Below are positions 1-6,510 of a stretch of 10,374 bases of DNA, piece after piece. Position numbers and translations under genes: made by a program. Position 1 is the stretch's first letter. Each line of letters begins with the position of its first letter. This DNA is from Comamonadaceae bacterium (GTDB lineage: Bacteria; Pseudomonadota; Gammaproteobacteria; Burkholderiales; Burkholderiaceae_C): contig CANHBU010000031.1 in the NCBI GenBank assembly GCA_947458345.1, positions 1 through 10,374 of the forward strand, read 5' to 3'. The notes below the pieces were generated by a model. It did no database searches, had not been told where the DNA came from, and was given only the letters and a program-made list of their open reading frames with translations.

Positions 1-302
1 CTGTGATCGAAGAAGAACTCAGGCCCGGGCCGGCCGTGCAGTCGCATGCCGAGGTGATGGACGACATCGCAAAACGCGCCTCCACCGTGTTCCATCCGGT
101 CAGCACCTGCCGCATGGGCCCAGACCCGCGCCAGGCCGTGGTGGACGCCCAACTGCGCGTGCATGGCCTGCAAGGCCTGCGCGTGATCGACGCCTCGGTC
201 TTCCCGACGCTCACCTCGGGCAACACCAACGCCCCTACCCTTATGCTGGCCGAAAAAGGCGCCGATCTGGTGCTGGCCGCAAGTCGGACACACGCCCCAT
301 GA
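1..302 (+). CDS. GMC-family flavin oxidoreductase (choline/alcohol dehydrogenase type), C-terminal part only
   Basis: The gene enters from the left edge, so its start is not visible; the first complete codon in frame is at position 3. About 99 residues remain and match the C-terminal domain of glucose-methanol-choline oxidoreductases. The signature FHPVSTCRMG (about residues 30-39 of the fragment) carries the family's catalytic histidine. RVIDASVFPTLTSGNTNAPT (60-79) is followed by LMLAEKGADLVL, the usual end of these proteins, with Asn in the second active-site position. Family members are FAD enzymes that oxidise alcohols such as choline to aldehydes. The substrate cannot be told from this fragment. 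The stop codon overlaps the next gene's start in an ATGA, so the two are almost certainly co-transcribed and translationally coupled. Family call is secure; specific substrate is unknown. Confidence 0.9.
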   Translation, partial: VIEEELRPGPAVQSHAEVMDDIAKRASTVFHPVSTCRMGPDPRQAVVDAQLRVHGLQGLRVIDASVFPTLTSGNTNAPTLMLAEKGADLVLAASRTHAP

Positions 303-1597
303 CAAACGACCAGCTGATGGCCCATTGCAAAACGACCCCCTATTGGTGGGACGACGCCCAGCGGCCCAGCCTGCCCGACGCCGTGCTGCCCGCCACGGTG
401 GATGTGCTGGTGATCGGTGCCGGCTACACCGGCCTGCATGCCGCCTTGCAAACCGCGCGCGGTGGCCGCTCCACCCTGGTGGTAGACGCCGAGGAGGCCG
501 GCTGGGGCTGCAGCACGCGCAACGGTGGACAGATCTCGACCAGCATCAAACCGAGCTTTGCCCAACTGGCCAAGCGCCACGGCGCAGAGCGCGCCTTTGG
601 CATCCTGCGCGAGGGCCAGCAGTCGCTGGCCTGGATCGCCGACTTTGTGCGCAGCGAAGGCATAGCCTGCGACTTTGGCCAAGTCGGGCGCTTTCACGCG
701 GCGCACAACGCGGCCCAATACGAAGCCCTGGCTGCCAAACTGAGCCATCAGCCCAAGGGCCTGGAAGTGCGGGCCCATGTGGTGCCGCGGGCCGAACAGC
801 GGCGCGAATTGGGCTCCGATGGCTACTGGGGCGGCGTAGTCTATGAGCAGCATTGCTCGGTACACCCGGCGCGCTACCACCAAGGCCTGCTGGAGCGAGC
901 CCTTGCGGCCGGGGTGCAAGTGGCCCCGCGCTGTCCGGCCAGCGCCATCGACAAACAAGGCGCGCAGTTTCGTGTGACCACCGCGCGCGGCGTGGTGCTG
1001 GCGCGCGATGTCGTCATTGCCACAAACGGCTACACCGGCAACCTGACCCCCTGGCTGCAGCGCCGCGTGATCCCGATCGGCAGCTACATGATCGCCACCG
1101 ACCCGCTGCCCGAGGGCATGATGGACCGGCTGATCCCCAAAAACCGCATCGTCAGCGACACGCGCAAGGTGGTGTTTTACTACCGCGCCTCACCCGACCG
1201 GCGCCGCATCTTGTTCGGTGGCCGGGTGTCGCATCAAGAAACCAACCCACTCATCAGCGGCCCCAAGCTCCATGCCGACATGGCCGCCATTTTTCCCGAG
1301 CTCGCCGAGGTGCCCATCAGCCACTCGTGGTGCGGTTTTGTTGCCTACACCTTTGACGAACTCATGCACCTGGGTCAGCACGACGGTATGCACTACGCCA
1401 TGGGCTACTGCGGCGCCGGTGTGGGCACATCCAGCTACTTTGGCATGCGCATCGGCCAGCAGGTGCTGGGCCTCAAAGAAGGCAAGACCGCGCTGGACGG
1501 GCTGGCCTTTGAAACCCGGCCGCTGTACAGCGGCAACCCCTGGTTCTTGGCACCCTCCATCGGCTACTACCGCCTACGCGACCGCCTGCCGATTTAA
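299..1597 (+). CDS. FAD-dependent oxidoreductase, DAO family, gamma-glutamylputrescine oxidase (PuuB/OrdL)-like
   Basis: This 432-residue protein is of normal length for the PuuB-like branch of the DAO family. An N-terminal Rossmann dinucleotide-binding motif VLVIGAGYTGLHAAL (about residues 36-50) is followed by the acidic residue ending beta-2 in VVDAEEAGWG. The family signature GCSTRNGGQIS (70-80) follows, where PuuB proteins have a GASGRNGGQ-like sequence. Near the C-terminus GYCGAGVGTSSYFG (about 370-383) and RPLYSGNPWFLAPSIGYYR are also typical. Such enzymes oxidise amines or amino acids, for example gamma-glutamylputrescine, yielding an aldehyde, ammonia and H2O2. Substrate here is inferred only. 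The start ATG at 299 overlaps the stop of the upstream GMC gene and lacks a clear Shine-Dalgarno, consistent with translational coupling. The pairing suggests catabolism of an amine or amino-alcohol. It should not be named puuB without further Puu genes nearby. Confidence 0.88.
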   Translation: MTNDQLMAHCKTTPYWWDDAQRPSLPDAVLPATVDVLVIGAGYTGLHAALQTARGGRSTLVVDAEEAGWGCSTRNGGQISTSIKPSFAQLAKRHGAERAFGILREGQQSLAWIADFVRSEGIACDFGQVGRFHAAHNAAQYEALAAKLSHQPKGLEVRAHVVPRAEQRRELGSDGYWGGVVYEQHCSVHPARYHQGLLERALAAGVQVAPRCPASAIDKQGAQFRVTTARGVVLARDVVIATNGYTGNLTPWLQRRVIPIGSYMIATDPLPEGMMDRLIPKNRIVSDTRKVVFYYRASPDRRRILFGGRVSHQETNPLISGPKLHADMAAIFPELAEVPISHSWCGFVAYTFDELMHLGQHDGMHYAMGYCGAGVGTSSYFGMRIGQQVLGLKEGKTALDGLAFETRPLYSGNPWFLAPSIGYYRLRDRLPI

Positions 1598-1598
1598 A

Positions 1599-1661
1599 TC
1601 TATCGGCAAGCGTTCCAGTCATCGCGGGGCATGAAGAACGCAAGTGCGATCAGTCGATAGA
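1599..1661. repeat. Nested imperfect inverted repeat between oxidase gene and tRNA-Ser
   Basis: Outer arms TCTATCG (1599-1605) and CGATAGA (1655-1661) enclose inner arms GCGTTC (1610-1615) and GAACGC (1636-1641). A third pair TCAT/ATGA lies at 1619-1622/1631-1634. The stems are nested, so transcripts from either strand could fold into a long, bulged hairpin. It begins 2 nt after the oxidase stop and lies 35 nt beyond the 3' end of the convergent tRNA. A transcription-ending or tRNA 3'-trailer role is possible. There is no strong U-run, and the arms are short enough to occur by chance. Confidence 0.3.
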
Positions 1662-1696
1662 CAAAGCCGCCCCTGGCGACGTCTTCAGGCACGCAC

Positions 1697-1786
1697 TGGC
1701 GGAGACTGTGAGATTCGAACTCACGGAAGGGTCACCCCTTCGGCAGTTTTCAAGACTGCTGGTTTAAACCACTCACCCAAGTCTCC
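1697..1786 (-). tRNA. tRNA-Ser (anticodon UGA)
   Basis: Read on the - strand, the acceptor arms GGAGACT and AGTCTCC pair over all 7 bp. The discriminator base is G and is followed by an encoded CCA (plus-strand TGG at 1697-1699). The T-arm has the invariant GTTCGAATC. The anticodon loop CTTGAAA, closed by GCAGT/ACTGC, places TGA at the anticodon (plus-strand TCA at 1750-1752), reading UCA serine codons. The long variable arm (around CCGAAGGGGTGACCCTTCCG) and total length near 90 nt are typical of a class II serine tRNA. It lies 47 bp downstream of the LCM-type methyltransferase gene on the same strand. I see no clear separate promoter, and no nearby duplicate of its 3' end to suggest use as an integration site. 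Confidence 0.96.
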
Positions 1787-1833
1787 GGGCATCGGCCGGC
1801 GCGGCGAGCAACCGCGTGGCGACAGACCGTAGT

Positions 1834-2730
1834 TTAGCGGGCTTGTGCGAACCCCCTGAGACCCAGGCGGACGATGCCGTAGGCTGGCACGCCCCACAGC
1901 GCGCGAAAGCCCGGGCACAGCCAGGCCGTTGCCAGGTTGTAGCCATCGAGCACAGCATGCTCTGAGAGTTTGCAAAGGCGCGGGTCGATCGCGGTGAAGT
2001 CGCTCATTTGGCGGGCGCCCCAGGCAAACTGCGCATCGGTGTGCGACACCGACGGATGCAGGCTGGCCCAGCCGGTGGCCATCCAGCTCAGGCTGTCACA
2101 GACCAGCTCGGAGCCCGGCGGTGCATGACATGCAAATTCGCGCAGCACATGCATCACCTCTTGGGGCTGCAGGTACATCAGCACACCCTCGAGCATGACC
2201 CACACCGGCTGGGCGCGGGGCCCTTGGGGCAGGCCCAGCGATCGCCACCAGTGCGCGCGGCGCAGGTCGACGCTGGCGCTGTGATGGCGCGACCCCAGCG
2301 TGGGCAACAAGCTCTCGCGCAGCGCCATCACAGCCGGCAGGTCGGCGTCGAGCCACTGGTTGTCGTGGCGGTCGAGCCACTGAAAGTACGAGGACAGGCC
2401 GCAGCCAAGATTGACGCCCCAGCTGTTTGGATGCCGGGTGAAAAAATCGGTTGCCAGTTGGCGAAAGATGCGGGTGCGTGAGAGCACACCGTACACGCTC
2501 AGGCGGTCTTGCAGGTACTCTTGGATCTCGTCTTCGTCCTCGTGCAGGCCAGCCAGTGCGATCTCGGCGCAGCGATCGTGGACAGCCATGTCCGGGAAGA
2601 TCTGGTCACCGTAGGCTCGCGCAACCAAGGGAATGAGCAAGGTCGTCTCGACAGGCTCCAAGCCATGACTGCCCACAGCGGGCATTTGGGTGCTGGCGGC
2701 GGTCGACGGGGGCAAAGACTGAAAAGCCAT
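1834..2730 (-). CDS. Class I SAM-dependent methyltransferase, leucine carboxyl methyltransferase (LCM/TCMP-like) family
   Basis: The 298-residue protein matches the LCM family, which in bacteria comprises O-methyltransferases of the tetracenomycin polyketide TcmP type and unassigned relatives. The N-terminal segment ETTLLIPLVARAYGD (29-42) is a family mark. The SAM-binding loop is VNLGCGLSSYFQWLD (106-120). The acidic strand WLDADLPAVMALR (126-138) would bind the SAM ribose, and EGVLMYL (181-187) is the characteristic post-fold motif. Substrate is unknown; no polyketide or PP2A-related genes are nearby. The ATG at 2730 has only a weak Shine-Dalgarno. Met16 is an alternative start, because the conserved part begins only at about residue 27. 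It diverges from another methyltransferase at 3012, and its 3' end lies 47 bp before the tRNA-Ser. Cytoplasmic location is expected. Confidence 0.85.
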   Translation of the reverse strand: MAFQSLPPSTAASTQMPAVGSHGLEPVETTLLIPLVARAYGDQIFPDMAVHDRCAEIALAGLHEDEDEIQEYLQDRLSVYGVLSRTRIFRQLATDFFTRHPNSWGVNLGCGLSSYFQWLDRHDNQWLDADLPAVMALRESLLPTLGSRHHSASVDLRRAHWWRSLGLPQGPRAQPVWVMLEGVLMYLQPQEVMHVLREFACHAPPGSELVCDSLSWMATGWASLHPSVSHTDAQFAWGARQMSDFTAIDPRLCKLSEHAVLDGYNLATAWLCPGFRALWGVPAYGIVRLGLRGFAQAR

Positions 2731-2829
2731 GAGACATCATCAGGCTTCTGGGTCTGGCCCGGTGTGGTCGAGCAAGTCAAACATTGAAACAGGCTGCACA
2801 CAGGGGTAAGCGCCGGCCACCTGAGTGCT

Positions 2830-2878
2830 TGATCGCCAGAAGGCATTGGACTGCTACGGCCTCGCGGCCTGGCGATCA
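2830..2878. promoter_or_regulatory. 10-bp perfect inverted repeat in the divergent methyltransferase intergenic region
   Basis: TGATCGCCAG at 2830-2839 and CTGGCGATCA at 2869-2878 are perfect inverted copies separated by 29 bp. The spacer contains GGCC-TCGC-GGCC, a small GC hairpin. The element lies in the middle of the 281-bp region between the two divergent methyltransferases (2731-3011). That is where an operator controlling both would sit, although a transcript hairpin is equally possible. No convincing sigma-70 promoter could be assigned. A GATAAT hexamer at 2930-2935 is the best -10 candidate for the rightward gene, but it lacks a good -35. Function is inferred from position and symmetry only. 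Confidence 0.35.
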
Positions 2879-3011
2879 CGAAGGCCATCGTTGACGTCTT
2901 GCATCGCTTCGGCCGTTGCTGTCGCGCCCGATAATCTGCTGAGCAGGCTGACAACAGGCCGATCGTGGACTGGGCTGTCGTTTGCCCGCCGCGTTGACAA
3001 AAAGGTGATGC

Positions 3012-3617
3012 ATGAAGACGGAGCCGAGAGTGGTGCTCAATGTGGGCTGCGGCCCCAAAGGGCGTGGGCATGGGTTTACCGGCCTGGGCGACTGGCGCGA
3101 GGTGCGCATGGACATCGATCCGGCCGTGCAACCCGATGTGCTCGGGTCGATGACCGATATGGCCACCGTGGCCAGCGGCACGATCGACGCCATCGTTTCG
3201 AGTCACAACATCGAGCATCTGTACCCGCACGAGGTGCCCCTGGCTTTGGCCGAGTTTGTCCGGGTGCTCAAGGCCGACGGCATGGTGCTGATCACCTGCC
3301 CCGATCTGCAATCGGTCTGTGCCCGCGTGGCCCGCGGCGAACTGGCCTCGCCTCTTTACACCTCAGGTGCCGGCCCGATCGCAGCCATCGACATCCTGTA
3401 CGGCCTTCGATCGGCCATGGCAGCGGGAAATTTGTACATGGCCCATCGCTGCGGCTTCACGCTCGACGTGCTGGCCAACACGCTCCAAGCCTGCGGCTTT
3501 GCGCGCTGCGTGGGCCAGGTCCGGCCCGAACAATTCGACCTGTGGATGCTCGCCTCCAAAGCCAGCCTGGACGACGCCAGCCTTCACCAACTGGCAAAGC
3601 GCCACCTGCCCTTTTGA
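3012..3617 (+). CDS. Class I SAM-dependent methyltransferase (Methyltransf_11-like)
   Basis: A compact 201-residue Rossmann-fold methyltransferase. The SAM-binding motif I is VLNVGCGPKGRG (8-19). The acidic end of beta-2 is VRMDIDP (31-37). The beta-4 region is DAIVSSHNIEHLYPHEVPLA (59-78), with EFVRVLKADGMVLITCPDLQ (81-100) following. This arrangement is usual for small-molecule or sugar-type methyltransferases, but the substrate cannot be deduced. A Shine-Dalgarno-like AAAGGTG at 3001-3007 favours the ATG at 3012. Another ATG at 3008 is out of frame. The gene is transcribed away from the LCM-type methyltransferase and convergent with modC; no partner gene is in its own operon here. Confidence 0.85.
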   Translation: MKTEPRVVLNVGCGPKGRGHGFTGLGDWREVRMDIDPAVQPDVLGSMTDMATVASGTIDAIVSSHNIEHLYPHEVPLALAEFVRVLKADGMVLITCPDLQSVCARVARGELASPLYTSGAGPIAAIDILYGLRSAMAAGNLYMAHRCGFTLDVLANTLQACGFARCVGQVRPEQFDLWMLASKASLDDASLHQLAKRHLPF

Positions 3618-3643
3618 ATTTTGTGACGATGGGGACTCGATGG

Positions 3644-3668
3644 CCACGTCCCGCCACGTCCCGCCACG
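3644..3668. repeat. Short 10-bp tandem repeat in the methyltransferase-modC spacer
   Basis: CCACGTCCCG occurs at 3644-3653 and 3654-3663, followed by a partial copy CCACG (3664-3668). It lies in the 169-bp convergent spacer (3618-3786), which otherwise holds no recognisable gene or clear terminator. A sequence GCCCCCTTGCGG at 3692-3703 is nearly the inverse of CCGCAAGGGGC at 3810-3820, just inside the 3' end of modC. Confidence 0.5.
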
Positions 3669-3786
3669 GCGCAAGCGGCTCGCGGTGACCTGCCCCCTTG
3701 CGGCATACCCATCAAAAGGAAGGAAGTCCAAGCACAGATGCACCCCAGGACGCGAGCAAACCGCCGACAACCTGGCCATAACCGGC

Positions 3787-4932
3787 CTACAAGCGCTCCC
3801 CCACCACCCCCGCAAGGGGCGTGGCCCAGCGGATATGACACCACAGCGCAGCGGCGGGCGGGGTGCCGATGGTGCGGCGCGCCTCACAGGCCCAGAACAC
3901 CCAGGGGCCGCATCGCAGTTTGAGCCACAGCAAGGCGGGGTCGGGATGGGCCTCGATGCCCTCGAGCTGAGCCGGCACAGCGCCCTCGTGGGCCTGCAAG
4001 CTCACCGCGACATCGCGGGCCAGGATGCGCAGGCGCAGGGTCTGTCCGGGCGCCAGGCCCGGATCGCTGATCCACAGGCTCGCGCCTTGCAAGCCGACGC
4101 GGGCTTGCTGAAAATGCGCGTCGCGCTCGATCACCACCGCCTCAAGCACGGCGCCCAGCTCCTGGCCCGCGCGCCGCGCGCTGTCGGGATCGGCCAGCAC
4201 CTGCTCGAGCGCTGCGCTGCTGCGCACCCGACCCTGCTCCATGATCACCAGATGGCTGGCCAGCCGGGCCACCTCGTCGCTGGCATGGGTGATGTAGAGC
4301 ATGGGAATGCTCAGCCCATCGCGCAGCCGTTCGAGCCAAGGAAAGATTTCGCGCCGGCGGGGCGCATCGAGCGAGGCCAGCGGCTCGTCGAGCAAGAGCA
4401 GCGCGGGCTCGGTGGCCAGTGCGCGGGCAATGGCCACGCGCTGACGCTCACCGCCCGAGAGCTCGCCGGGCATGCGGCGGCCCAGATGCGCGATGCCCAG
4501 CAGTTCGACCGCATCGTGCAAGGCCTTGGCGGCACCGGGCTTGTTGACGCGCCGGATACCGAATTCGAGGTTGCGCTGCACATTGAGGTGGTCGAACAGG
4601 CTGGCCTCCTGAAACACATAGCCCAGATCGCGCTGCCAGGTGGGCACAAACAGGCCGCGTGCGCTGTCTTGCCAGACCTGGCCGGCCACCACCACCCGCC
4701 CACTGGCGCGCTCGAGCCCAGCGACGCAGCGCAGCAGCGTGGTCTTGCCAGCGCCCGAGGCACCAAAGACCACCGTGATGCCGCGCGCGGGCAAACTCAA
4801 GGCGGCCAGCAAGTCAAAGCCGGGCCGCGCCAGCGACAGGTCGATGGCCAGCGCGTCCTTGGGGCTCATCGGGCTTGCGCCCTTGTCCGCAAGGATGGCG
4901 GCCGTCTTGGCGGCAGTCATCTCGGCCTTCAT
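3787..4932 (-). CDS. modC: Molybdate ABC transporter ATP-binding protein ModC
   Basis: This is the ATPase that powers molybdate import, 381 residues from the ATG at 4932. That ATG overlaps the modB stop in an ATGA. The sequence shows Walker A GASGAGKT (57-64), Q-loop Gln108 in YVFQEASLFDHLNV, ABC signature LSGGERQ (158-164), Walker B LLLLDEP (178-184), D-loop SLD (187-189) and H-switch His216. Residues from about 257 on form the C-terminal Mop/TOBE-like region found in ModC. Compared with familiar ModC proteins the last 35 or so residues look unusual: ARRTIGTPPAAALWCHIR is shorter than the normal TOBE strand region, and a non-family tail WATPLAGVVGERL follows. The N-terminus is also about 25 residues longer than needed, so Met22 is an alternative start. 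It forms an operon with modA and modB. The frame stays open upstream through modB, but that extension is not coding. Confidence 0.95.
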   Translation of the reverse strand: MKAEMTAAKTAAILADKGASPMSPKDALAIDLSLARPGFDLLAALSLPARGITVVFGASGAGKTTLLRCVAGLERASGRVVVAGQVWQDSARGLFVPTWQRDLGYVFQEASLFDHLNVQRNLEFGIRRVNKPGAAKALHDAVELLGIAHLGRRMPGELSGGERQRVAIARALATEPALLLLDEPLASLDAPRRREIFPWLERLRDGLSIPMLYITHASDEVARLASHLVIMEQGRVRSSAALEQVLADPDSARRAGQELGAVLEAVVIERDAHFQQARVGLQGASLWISDPGLAPGQTLRLRILARDVAVSLQAHEGAVPAQLEGIEAHPDPALLWLKLRCGPWVFWACEARRTIGTPPAAALWCHIRWATPLAGVVGERL

Positions 4933-5618
4933 GGCAGCACCCGGCCCGTGCGCTTTTTGAGCAGCGACAGCGCCACCAGCACCGCAAAAGAAAACAGCAC
5001 CATGCCCGCGGCCAAGGTGTGCGCCTGGGCATAGTCCATGGCCTCGACGTGCGCATAAATCTGCGTCGACACCACCTGCGTCTGGCCCGGGATGTTGCCG
5101 CCGATCATGAGCACCACGCCAAATTCTCCGACCGTGTGGGCAAACGTGAGCACGGCGGCCGTCAGCAGGCCAGGACGGGCCAGCGGCAGCGCCACCGAAA
5201 AGAAGGCATCGACGGGCCGCGCCCGCAAAGTGGCGGCCACTTCCAGAGGGCGCTTGCCCATAGCCTCGAAGGCGTGCTGGATCGGCTGGACCGCAAAGGG
5301 CAGCGAAAAAACGATCGAGCCGAGCAACAGGCCACTGAATGAAAACGACAGCAGACCCAAACCCAGGGCCTGGGTCAGTTGGCCGATCCAGCCCTGCGGC
5401 CCGAGCAGGACCAGCAGGTAAAAGCCCAGCACGGTGGGCGGCAGCACCAGCGGCAGCGTGGTCAGTGCGGCAATCGCCGAGCGCCAGCGTGAGTCCGTCT
5501 GCGACAGCCACCAGGCCAGGGGCGTGGCCAGCAGCAAGAGGCACAGCGTGGTCAGGCTGGCAAGCTCAAGCGTCAGGACGATGGCCTGCCAGTCCTGTGA
5601 ACTCAGTTGGAAGGTCAT
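4929..5618 (-). CDS. modB: Molybdate ABC transporter permease ModB
   Basis: The inner-membrane channel subunit, 229 residues, normal for ModB. About five hydrophobic segments are visible: roughly 13-37, 47-72, 88-112, 146-172 and 200-220. The cytoplasmic EAA loop that docks on ModC is EVAATLRARPVDAFFSVALP (126-145). TVGEFGVVLMIGGNIPGQTQ (162-181) is a ModB hallmark. The start at 5618 has no Shine-Dalgarno. Instead the ATG overlaps, as ATGA, the stop of a 16-codon mini-ORF that fills the modA-modB gap, which suggests translational coupling. The 3' end overlaps modC by 4 nt. The order modA-modB-modC is the standard one. Confidence 0.95.
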   Translation of the reverse strand: MTFQLSSQDWQAIVLTLELASLTTLCLLLLATPLAWWLSQTDSRWRSAIAALTTLPLVLPPTVLGFYLLVLLGPQGWIGQLTQALGLGLLSFSFSGLLLGSIVFSLPFAVQPIQHAFEAMGKRPLEVAATLRARPVDAFFSVALPLARPGLLTAAVLTFAHTVGEFGVVLMIGGNIPGQTQVVSTQIYAHVEAMDYAQAHTLAAGMVLFSFAVLVALSLLKKRTGRVLP

Positions 5619-5665
5619 GGGGTAGGCATGGGGGTTGACATGATGGTCGGCAAGGGGGTTGGCAT
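5615..5665 (-). CDS. Possible 16-codon coupling peptide between modA and modB
   Basis: Eleven nt after the modA stop, an ATG at 5665 opens a frame encoding MPTPLPTIMSTPMPTP. It ends in a TGA (5615-5617) that shares ATGA with the modB start. The peptide is itself repetitive, built from the direct repeats in the same stretch, and contains three in-frame ATGs. No strong Shine-Dalgarno precedes it (only GAGTG about 10 nt upstream). It may be a translated linker that delivers ribosomes to modB, or simply a by-product of repeat expansion. Translation is unproven. Confidence 0.3.
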   Translation of the reverse strand: MPTPLPTIMSTPMPTP

Positions 5666-5666
5666 G
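5619..5666. repeat. Three imperfect direct repeats in the modA-modB spacer
   Basis: On the + strand GGGGTAGGCATG (5619-5630), GGGGGTTGACATG (5630-5642) and GGGGGTTGGCATG (5654-5666) are near-identical 12- to 13-mers. Read on the coding strand they are CATGYCWACCCCC, each contributing an ATG followed by Pro/Thr codons. They account for most of the 58-bp gap between modA and modB. Confidence 0.7.
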
Positions 5667-5676
5667 GCCGTCACAC

Positions 5677-6468
5677 TCAGCGCTCGTAGCCCGCTGCGCG
5701 TATCACCGCCTGCGCGGGCTCGCTTTGCAGATAAGCTAAGAAGGCCTGCGCCCCTGCATGGCCTGCGCCGGCCTTGAGCAGCACCGCGTCTTGCACGATC
5801 GGCTCATGCAGATGCGCCGGCACCGGCCAGGCCGAGCCCTCACGGATCTTGCCCTCGCTGAGCACTTGCGACAACGCCACGAAGCCCAGATCGGCATTGC
5901 CCGAGGCCACGAACTGGTAGACCTGCGCGATATTGCTGGCCTCGACGATCTTGGGCGCCACGGCCTCGGCCAGGCCCAGGCTGCGCAGGGTTTGCTGGGC
6001 TGCAGCGCCATAAGGCGCTAGGCGTGCGCTGGCCAGGGCCAGCTTGTCAAAGCGGCCGCTGCGCAGCACCTGGCCGTCGAGCCCACCGCTTTTCTTGCTC
6101 CACAGCACCAAGCGCCCGGTGGCATAGGTCGAACGCGTGCCCGCCACAGCCAGGCCCTCGCGCTCGAGCTTGGCGGGGGTCTGCGCGTCGGCCGACAAAA
6201 AGACGACAAAGGGCGCGCCGTTCTTGATCTGGGCATACAAGCTGCCGGTGGCGCCCAATGACAGCAGCACCTTGTGCCCGCTGTGGCGCTCGAAGTCCTG
6301 CGCGATGCGCTTGGCCGGTGCCGCAAAATTGGCCGCTACGGCGATCTGAACGGGCGGCGCGCTGGTCGCTGCGCCCTGGACCGTCGCAGGCCAAAGCCCA
6401 GTGAGGGCCAAGCCGGTGAACCACCTCAAGGACCACACACGCAGGCTATGCGAGCCAGCGCGCTTCAT
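5677..6468 (-). CDS. modA: Periplasmic molybdate-binding protein ModA
   Basis: The substrate-binding component of molybdate import, 263 residues from the chosen ATG at 6468. This start gives a classical signal peptide: MKRAG, a positive n-region, a hydrophobic stretch about 12-28, and likely cleavage near VQGAA (30-34). An upstream in-frame ATG at 6555 would add 29 charged residues ahead of the signal and would cross the operator region, so it is rejected. The mature part shows IAVAANFAAPAKRIAQDFE (42-60), LGATGSLYAQIKNGAPF (71-87) with the conserved serine of the oxyanion pocket, SADAQTP (92-98), and EASNIAQVYQFVASGNADLG (176-195), all typical of ModA. No Shine-Dalgarno is obvious before the start. 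It is the first gene of modABC and diverges from modE. Confidence 0.95.
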   Translation of the reverse strand: MKRAGSHSLRVWSLRWFTGLALTGLWPATVQGAATSAPPVQIAVAANFAAPAKRIAQDFERHSGHKVLLSLGATGSLYAQIKNGAPFVVFLSADAQTPAKLEREGLAVAGTRSTYATGRLVLWSKKSGGLDGQVLRSGRFDKLALASARLAPYGAAAQQTLRSLGLAEAVAPKIVEASNIAQVYQFVASGNADLGFVALSQVLSEGKIREGSAWPVPAHLHEPIVQDAVLLKAGAGHAGAQAFLAYLQSEPAQAVIRAAGYER

Positions 6469-6480
6469 AAGAGTAAAGTC

Positions 6481-6510
6481 GCTATGATCAACATGAATTT
6501 TGATTTTAGC
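6481..6510. promoter_or_regulatory. 30-bp imperfect palindrome, candidate ModE operator
   Basis: GCTATGATCAA (6481-6491) and TTGATTTTAGC (6500-6510) are inverted copies matching at 9 of 11 positions around an 8-bp spacer. The element lies in the AT-rich 85-bp gap between divergent modA and modE, 12 bp before the modA start, and overlaps a plausible modA -10 box. In E. coli, ModE with molybdate represses modABC by binding an AT-rich palindrome over the promoter start site; the position here fits that. The heptamer TCGCTAT, resembling the outer half of known Mo-boxes, occurs twice in the same orientation (6479-6485 and 6512-6518), 33 bp apart. The symmetry is seen directly; ModE binding is inferred, since the internal spacing does not match the E. 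coli site. Confidence 0.5.

Noticed and set aside
1697..1786. tRNA-Ser as an integration site of a mobile element
   Set aside because: No integrase gene and no second copy of the tRNA 3' end is seen in the window; flanking genes look like ordinary chromosomal genes.
2994..2999. TTGACA as a -35 box for the rightward methyltransferase
   Set aside because: It lies only 12 bp before the start codon with no -10 hexamer at a proper distance ahead of the gene.
3319..5034. Long open + strand frame of 571 codons across modC
   Set aside because: It lies antisense to modC with its clear ABC motifs, has low-complexity Gln/Arg/Ala composition and no recognisable domain; an artefact of high GC content.
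4933..5544. N-terminal extension of the modC frame through modB
   Set aside because: The upstream part is the wrong frame of modB; the modC start at 4932 overlaps the modB stop by ATGA and is the natural start.
5630..5666. The modA-modB direct repeats as a CRISPR or iteron array
   Set aside because: Only three imperfect 12- to 13-bp copies at irregular spacing, with no cas or replication gene; better explained as local duplication.
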